A stretch of DNA of 64,000 bases from Akebia trifoliata (Eukaryota; Streptophyta; Magnoliopsida; Ranunculales; Lardizabalaceae), in the NCBI GenBank assembly GCA_017979445.1, contig CM030714.1, positions 15,185,892 through 15,249,891 of the forward strand, written 5' to 3'. The stretch's first letter is position 1. Every line of letters begins with the position of its first letter. The notes beneath the pieces are model-generated. The model saw only the letters and a program-made list of their open reading frames with translations, made no database searches and was not told the origin of the DNA. Below, one piece after another: positions 59,122 to 64,000 of the stretch. A program made the translations under genes and the position numbers.

Positions 59122-59133
59122 GCTTTAATACAA
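59122..59133 (-). other. primer binding site of the Ty3 element
   Basis: The minus strand reads TTGTATTAAAGC six bases after the LTR end, a decayed form of TGGTATCAGAGC (initiator Met tRNA). It fixes the orientation of LTR family D. Confidence 0.65.
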
Positions 59134-59139
59134 CTCTAT

Positions 59140-61407
59140 TGTGCCCTCAAAATCTCGAAGTACTAACATAAAATCCTATGTCAAATCTCGAGGTACTAAG
59201 TAGTGTCTCGGCATAGTTTTTTCTACTTATGCTAGCATTGCAAGGCATTCAAAACCTGTTAAACCATACACATAATATCCTACATATAAATATATACAAA
59301 AATAGAACAACAACAGAAGTCTATATACATCTAACAATGTAGTATAGATCACAGTGCAGAAGGAGTAAAATATACATGATTAAAAAAATGCCATCTTACT
59401 AACATAGTCCTGACCTTCAATTCAAAATATATACACAACTTGGATGGACTAACGTGGCTAGAAGGTATATCCCCAATGCTCACCAGGTAACGAATTCTAG
59501 TCGTCTATTTGACCAACCAAATTATTCTCGCTCGCCAATTCTATACCCATCTTGGCAACTACAGGTTCTAAAATTAAAAAAACGGGAAGGAAAAGGTGAG
59601 TAACGAAGATAACTCAATAGGTAAACAAGCAATTCCTACTAATAACCTCTCTTAGTATAAACGAGTAAGCATTCTCAATCATTTCAATTTATGCAAAGTT
59701 TTACAAGATAAACTATGATTAACTGGTACATATAACCAGAAATAAACAATTAAAACGTTAAAATTCACATTACATCACTCAACAGTACTCATACTATAAC
59801 ATTTTCTTTTTATACAATTCTAATTGATAAAATTGAAACACTAAACATGATTTTCATTTTATATTTTAAAATAATGCAATAGATATATAATACACAATGG
59901 TGGAGTAATTGTGACAACAGAAAGTAAATTAACCCTGGATATCTAATCATCAACCTACATATAACACAATAATGTAAAATGCAGACATCATCCCTCGGGT
60001 GTGATTATGAGATTTTATTATTTCATCATTTTTTTTTCTTTTTTTCAATATTCGCACTTTTCAAATTTTGCGATCCTGATCAAATCAATCTCCATTCATT
60101 TAATATCCAATCATTTCTTAACTTTAAAATTTATTTTTGTCTTTTAAATTGAAAAATCTCAAAATTTGGGTCAACATGGGGTCCGAGTAGATACATCGAA
60201 CCAAACTGCCAAAACCAGGTTTGACGATGGCACCGCCAGAATTTCCTGTGGTAGGTGGTAGTGGCACCTCTAGTGCTACCTACAGCATTGGACAGTCTGT
60301 ACGAAAATTGGATTTTTTTTTTAATTTTTGGGTCTTTTGTCGGTTCTTCGATACACTATCCCCCACCTACGTATAATTTGTTATAAAACATAATCAAAAC
60401 ACATCAAACACCTATACTTCTCATGAATATGAAATAAAAGAAGAGCATACTAATTTTTGAAGTAAAATTTCAAATTAAATAAATAACTTAAATGCATTTT
60501 CGAAATCTACGATTATCAATAAGAATTGTAAGTTTTTTTTTACCAAAATCGTACTTGTAGGAAATGAAGAAACAACATGAAAATCAAGGTGCACGGCACG
60601 AAAATCGAGTTGGATGTGTTTGATGTGTGAAAAAATCGAATGGGTTGCAGAGATCTTGATGATGATGTTCTCCTTTCCTTCTTCGACGGAAGACGAATCT
60701 GACTTTAAGTAGATTAAACCTTGAGTAGTATACGTTGAAACTGACTAGAGGGTGTGGCTAGTTTTTTATGGAGGATGAAGAAAGAGAAAGAAAATTGAGG
60801 ATCCAAGATGGTGAAGTCATAGAGCTTGTTGACGTCGACAACTTTTTCTTCTTTGTTGATAATCAACGAGGTCCCGTTCATGATGAATCTCGAGGCAAAG
60901 ACAATTGAAGCCCTCTGGTCTAGGTCGCCTGGTTTTGTTTCTTTTGGAGAAGAAAATGAACTTAAAGAACTTATAAGTCATTTATATAAAGAATGTGAGG
61001 GACAAAGTTGGTATTTTCTTACTTGTTTTTATTTTTGAACACTGTTCAACTTTTCGAGCTCGAAAATTGATGAGTGAATACCCTATTATTTAAATTTTTC
61101 CGTTACGAACCAAATGGTGTGATTAGATTCTTTCAATTCTCGCTCTAACAAAAATTTCACTTCTTAGTCCTATTTGATATGAAAATCGAAGATTTTGTAA
61201 CGTTTCCGTTTAAACTTGAATTTGAGCATACGTACAGGCTAAAGTATGTTTTTCGACCATTTTGAATCCAACGATGAAGTCAAATTTCATTAAAAGTAAA
61301 CATAAGAAAATTTGAAAGTTTTACCCTAAGTCTTACTTTTAGAATTTTCTCAATATTTTACTATTTGATTTTTCTCAAGATACCAATAAAAAACTCAGGG
61401 TATTACA
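59140..61407 (-). mobile_element. 5' LTR of the Ty3 element, reference copy of family D (2.27 kb)
   Basis: Plus-strand ends TGTGCCCTCAAAATC and CAGGGTATTACA; read in the element's direction TGTAATACCCTG...GGGCACA. TGTAATACCC starts are common in Tekay-type chromoviruses. PBS and gag follow on the element's 3' side. The section matching 12130-12850 of the sister copy is mostly deleted near 59905. Flanks TCTAT and TTAGG are not duplicates. Confidence 0.75.
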
Positions 61408-62451
61408 TTAGGAAAATTTTTAAATCACTTGAGCTCCTCTTCCTTTTGCCTTGGATGGGATCTTATTTATAGGATTTTGAAAGATCCTTGGGAAAAAACT
61501 TGTCCTAAATCATAGGATTTCTAGTATTTTTTATAAAATCTCTAGAGAAAATCCAAATTACCTTTCCTCTCTTGCACTTGATGATCTTTTACTCACCTAT
61601 AGGACTCATTAATCAAGATGATAGGATTGTAAAAGGTCATAATTTCTGGAGAATTCTTTGAGCAGGGTAAAAAGATCCTAGGTCCTTGGCTTTGGGCCAA
61701 ATCCTAAAGAATTAGACTAGATGACATGTAACTATGAACTTGGATTTTGGTTATTAAGGTCAACTAGCCTAAGTAATCTTCTGACAACCTAAGGTTATGA
61801 ATGTCTTTGTTCACAAGTTCTAGAGAATTCTTTGAGTTGGGTAAAGTGGTTAAAATCCATTGAACTAGGTCTAATTACATTGGCTCTTATTACATTGGGT
61901 CTTATACTTATGTGGGAACCAATTTGACTAAGGGTCTTTATTATAAGAATATGCAAATTACAATAAGACCATGATGGTAAGTTTATTGAATGATTAAAAA
62001 ATGGTCAAAATAGTAAAATGTAGGGATTTTCTTGAGGAAAAATTCATTAAAAGGTAGGTTAAAGGATAATTAACCCTAACAAAATTTGAGTGCACATGGG
62101 TTAGAAAACTGCCCAGTAGAATTGGCTTTAGGTGAACCAAGGCTTGAACAAAATTTATGCTTGGCCATAGGTCACCCTTGGACCAAGCAAGATTTCTTTC
62201 TAGCCATGGGTGACTCTTGGTCAGGCTTAAAATTTGTTCTAGCCGTAGGTCACCCTTGGCCAGACTAAATTTTTCTTCTGATCGTGGGTTACCCTTGGCC
62301 AGGCTAAATTTTTCTGCAAATGGTCCTTAGACCTTGGCTGTTTGAAAAATGGGGTATTTGAACCCTCTTGAAAGCTACTTTTGGTCAAACCCTTTCTAGG
62401 AAGATTTCTGTTGCTCTCTAACTTTGCCTAGGCAAAAATGGGGTGTCTACA
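61408..62451 (-). mobile_element. start of another Tat-like LTR, truncated
   Basis: Read in minus direction it starts TGTAGACACCCCATTTTTGCC at 62451. A TATAAATA (minus) lies at 61464-61471, nearly 1 kb into the LTR, which matches the spacing in the 27210 and 45066 LTRs. It is cut at 61407, where the LTR of family D begins. No polypurine tract is visible on the outer side. Confidence 0.6.
62110..62330. repeat. about 52-bp tandem repeat in the LTR
   Basis: Four or five units of the form GCC(A/G)TAGGTCACCCTTGG followed by CCAGGCTAAATTTTTCT, spaced 50-54 bases. It creates the short repetitive ORF 62086-62268, which is not a gene. Confidence 0.8.
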
Positions 62452-64000
62452 TCCAACATCATCGAGCCCTAGGAACAAGTTCTTGGATTCTTTCTGTCAT
62501 AAATCGAGCAACGTGAGCACCTAACATAACCATTCGAGAAGAAACATGGCTCCGAATAAGAATCAAACCCCGATTTGACAAAATCGCCTCCAAAATCAAT
62601 CTAGATCAGTCCCTGAAATACCTAAAAGCTAATTTTTTATGAAATCACCAGAAAATTGTAGAAATTCCAAAAAAAAAGAGAAAGAGAGAGAGAGAGACTT
62701 ATCAAGAATTCGAGATGGAAGGGAAGATAAGACAAAATAAGAGATCGATCGAAACAAATAGAGAGTGTTAGGGTTCAATCGCAACGTTCTGCCCTAAACT
62801 CCCTCTATTGGTTTTTTGTTTTCCGATTTCACAATTCTCTTTATTAATAGGGAGGCTTATTTAAGAAATATGCTCACAAAATTCATCGGCTTAGAGCCCC
62901 AAAATTTCGTCGAAGATGGCTTGACAATTTTTTTTGTCAAATTCCCCATTTTTCACATAGTGACTGCATGTATAAGAGCATGAAAAATAACTGTTTCAAC
63001 AGTCAAAATATACACTTCAGTTTCACTTTTCTATTTTTGATTTCTATTTAAACATTTTAGGATTGTTTTAACTTCGATTTTGTCGTAGATATAACATTAG
63101 TTAAGAAGTTTTGGAAAAATTCAAATTCAAATTCAAATTATTGTTTTGGGTAAGCTTTAATCATTTTCTTTTCTAAATCTACGTGCCATTCGATGAGGCG
63201 ATTGGTAGGGTATGACTTTGAAAGCTGGCATCATAAATGGTCTTCAAAGCTACTAACAAAAAATGAAAAATAAAAAATGCTTGATGCCATGCCTATCAAT
63301 AAGAAGAAAAATAACGAATATCAAGTTGGCATCTAAATGTATTCCATTCAAAGGTAAGAAAAAAACACTGCAACGTCTCTTTTATCAAATTTCCCCTTCC
63401 TAGAAATTTATGGCTCACTTCTATAGTAATTTTAATGCCCCTTGGGAGATGTTGGGATGGTTCATAGTTACATGTATGATCCAAAAGAATAGTCATTATT
63501 AGAGTGAGATTATCAAATTGACTCATGGCTCAGGTAATTATGTCATGGTTGGTCCTTCGAAAAGCTTAGTTAACTTGAAATGTTGCAATATTTCATGAGG
63601 AAGGAAAAATTATAAGAGTAGTGAAGCAAAAAATTACTCCTCTAATGGAGTTGGATTTATTCATGGACCTAAAGGTCCAAACGTCCCTAGAGGAGTGAGG
63701 AGTGTTAAATGAGCTCAATAGTCCACTTAAAAGGGTGAGAGATGCCACCATCCACGTTGTTTGCTAAAGGAAACCGTAGAATGGTTGACATAAATCTCTG
63801 ATTCAATGTGGCTCCCAGAGGAGGTAGATTCAACGATAGTCTTATGATTGCCATCAACTTGTTCTTTGGGAATACTATAAGGAGTTCCAGTCTCTAATGG
63901 AAGTTCTTATATTTGTGCTACTAAATTCATGAACATCAATACTAAACTAGATTCCAAGATTTGGTATTTCAAGTTGAATTATGGCCGAGTTACTCTAGCA
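62452..64000. other. stretch without a recognisable gene
   Basis: No domain is seen. A GA run lies at 62677-62698 (AAAGAGAAAGAGAGAGAGAGAG). The minus-strand ORF 63296-63526 matches nothing I know. The right edge may hold the start of something continuing beyond the window. Confidence 0.4.

Noticed and set aside
62086..62268. 60-aa plus-strand ORF with repeated GHPW-like units
   Set aside because: It is a product of the roughly 52-bp tandem repeat inside an LTR; no start context or domain.

Overview
The window is nuclear DNA of a flowering plant, probably a eudicot. It is AT-rich and carries plant-type GT-AG introns and broken copies of plant genes: a family 1 UDP-glycosyltransferase with a PSPG box, a CDR1-like aspartic protease and a plastid-type GAPDH. 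Nearly everything else is layered transposable elements. I see no intact ordinary host gene, no rRNA, no tRNA gene and no CRISPR array. The species cannot be named from the sequence.

Layout. 1-9.4 kb: a Ty3-type reverse transcriptase/RNase H remnant (minus strand) split by a long LTR-like block, then a second LTR family (D) interrupted by a solo LTR with readable 5-bp target duplications. 9.4-19.7 kb: a degenerate Ty1/copia element on the minus strand (LTR, initiator-Met PBS, gag, zinc knuckle, gag-pre-integrase, integrase), with a 3-kb solo LTR carrying a near-perfect 46-bp hairpin beside it. 19.7-29.3 kb: the 3' half of a Tat-type Ty3 element on the plus strand (polypurine tract and 2-kb LTR). 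It carries two antisense genes: an open 541-aa two-exon gene resembling the DUF7745 family, and a six-exon plant-mobile-domain (PMD) gene with TAG stops and frameshifts. A 38-bp-period palindromic array lies upstream of each.

29.3-43.1 kb: CACTA territory. A CACTA 5' end starts at 29296 and is followed by gene fragments. A nearly complete 8.9-kb CACTA transposon (34179-43089) follows. It has matching termini, a four-exon TNP2-type transposase with two stop codons, and a second Transposase_24-like gene whose intron holds LINE fragments. It sits in or beside an aspartic-protease remnant. 43.1-50.3 kb: the 3' part and LTR of another Tat-type element, further LTR pieces, and CACTA/MITE 3' ends. 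50.5-51.2 kb: a GAPDH pseudogene. 52.9-62.5 kb: LTR fragments, including a partly duplicated LTR and the 5' end of a minus-strand element with PBS and gag. 62.5-64 kb: nothing recognised.

The most notable item is the antisense gene pair inside the Tat element, with matching palindromic arrays upstream of both genes and very different decay states. All domain names come from reading motifs by eye; no database search was run.
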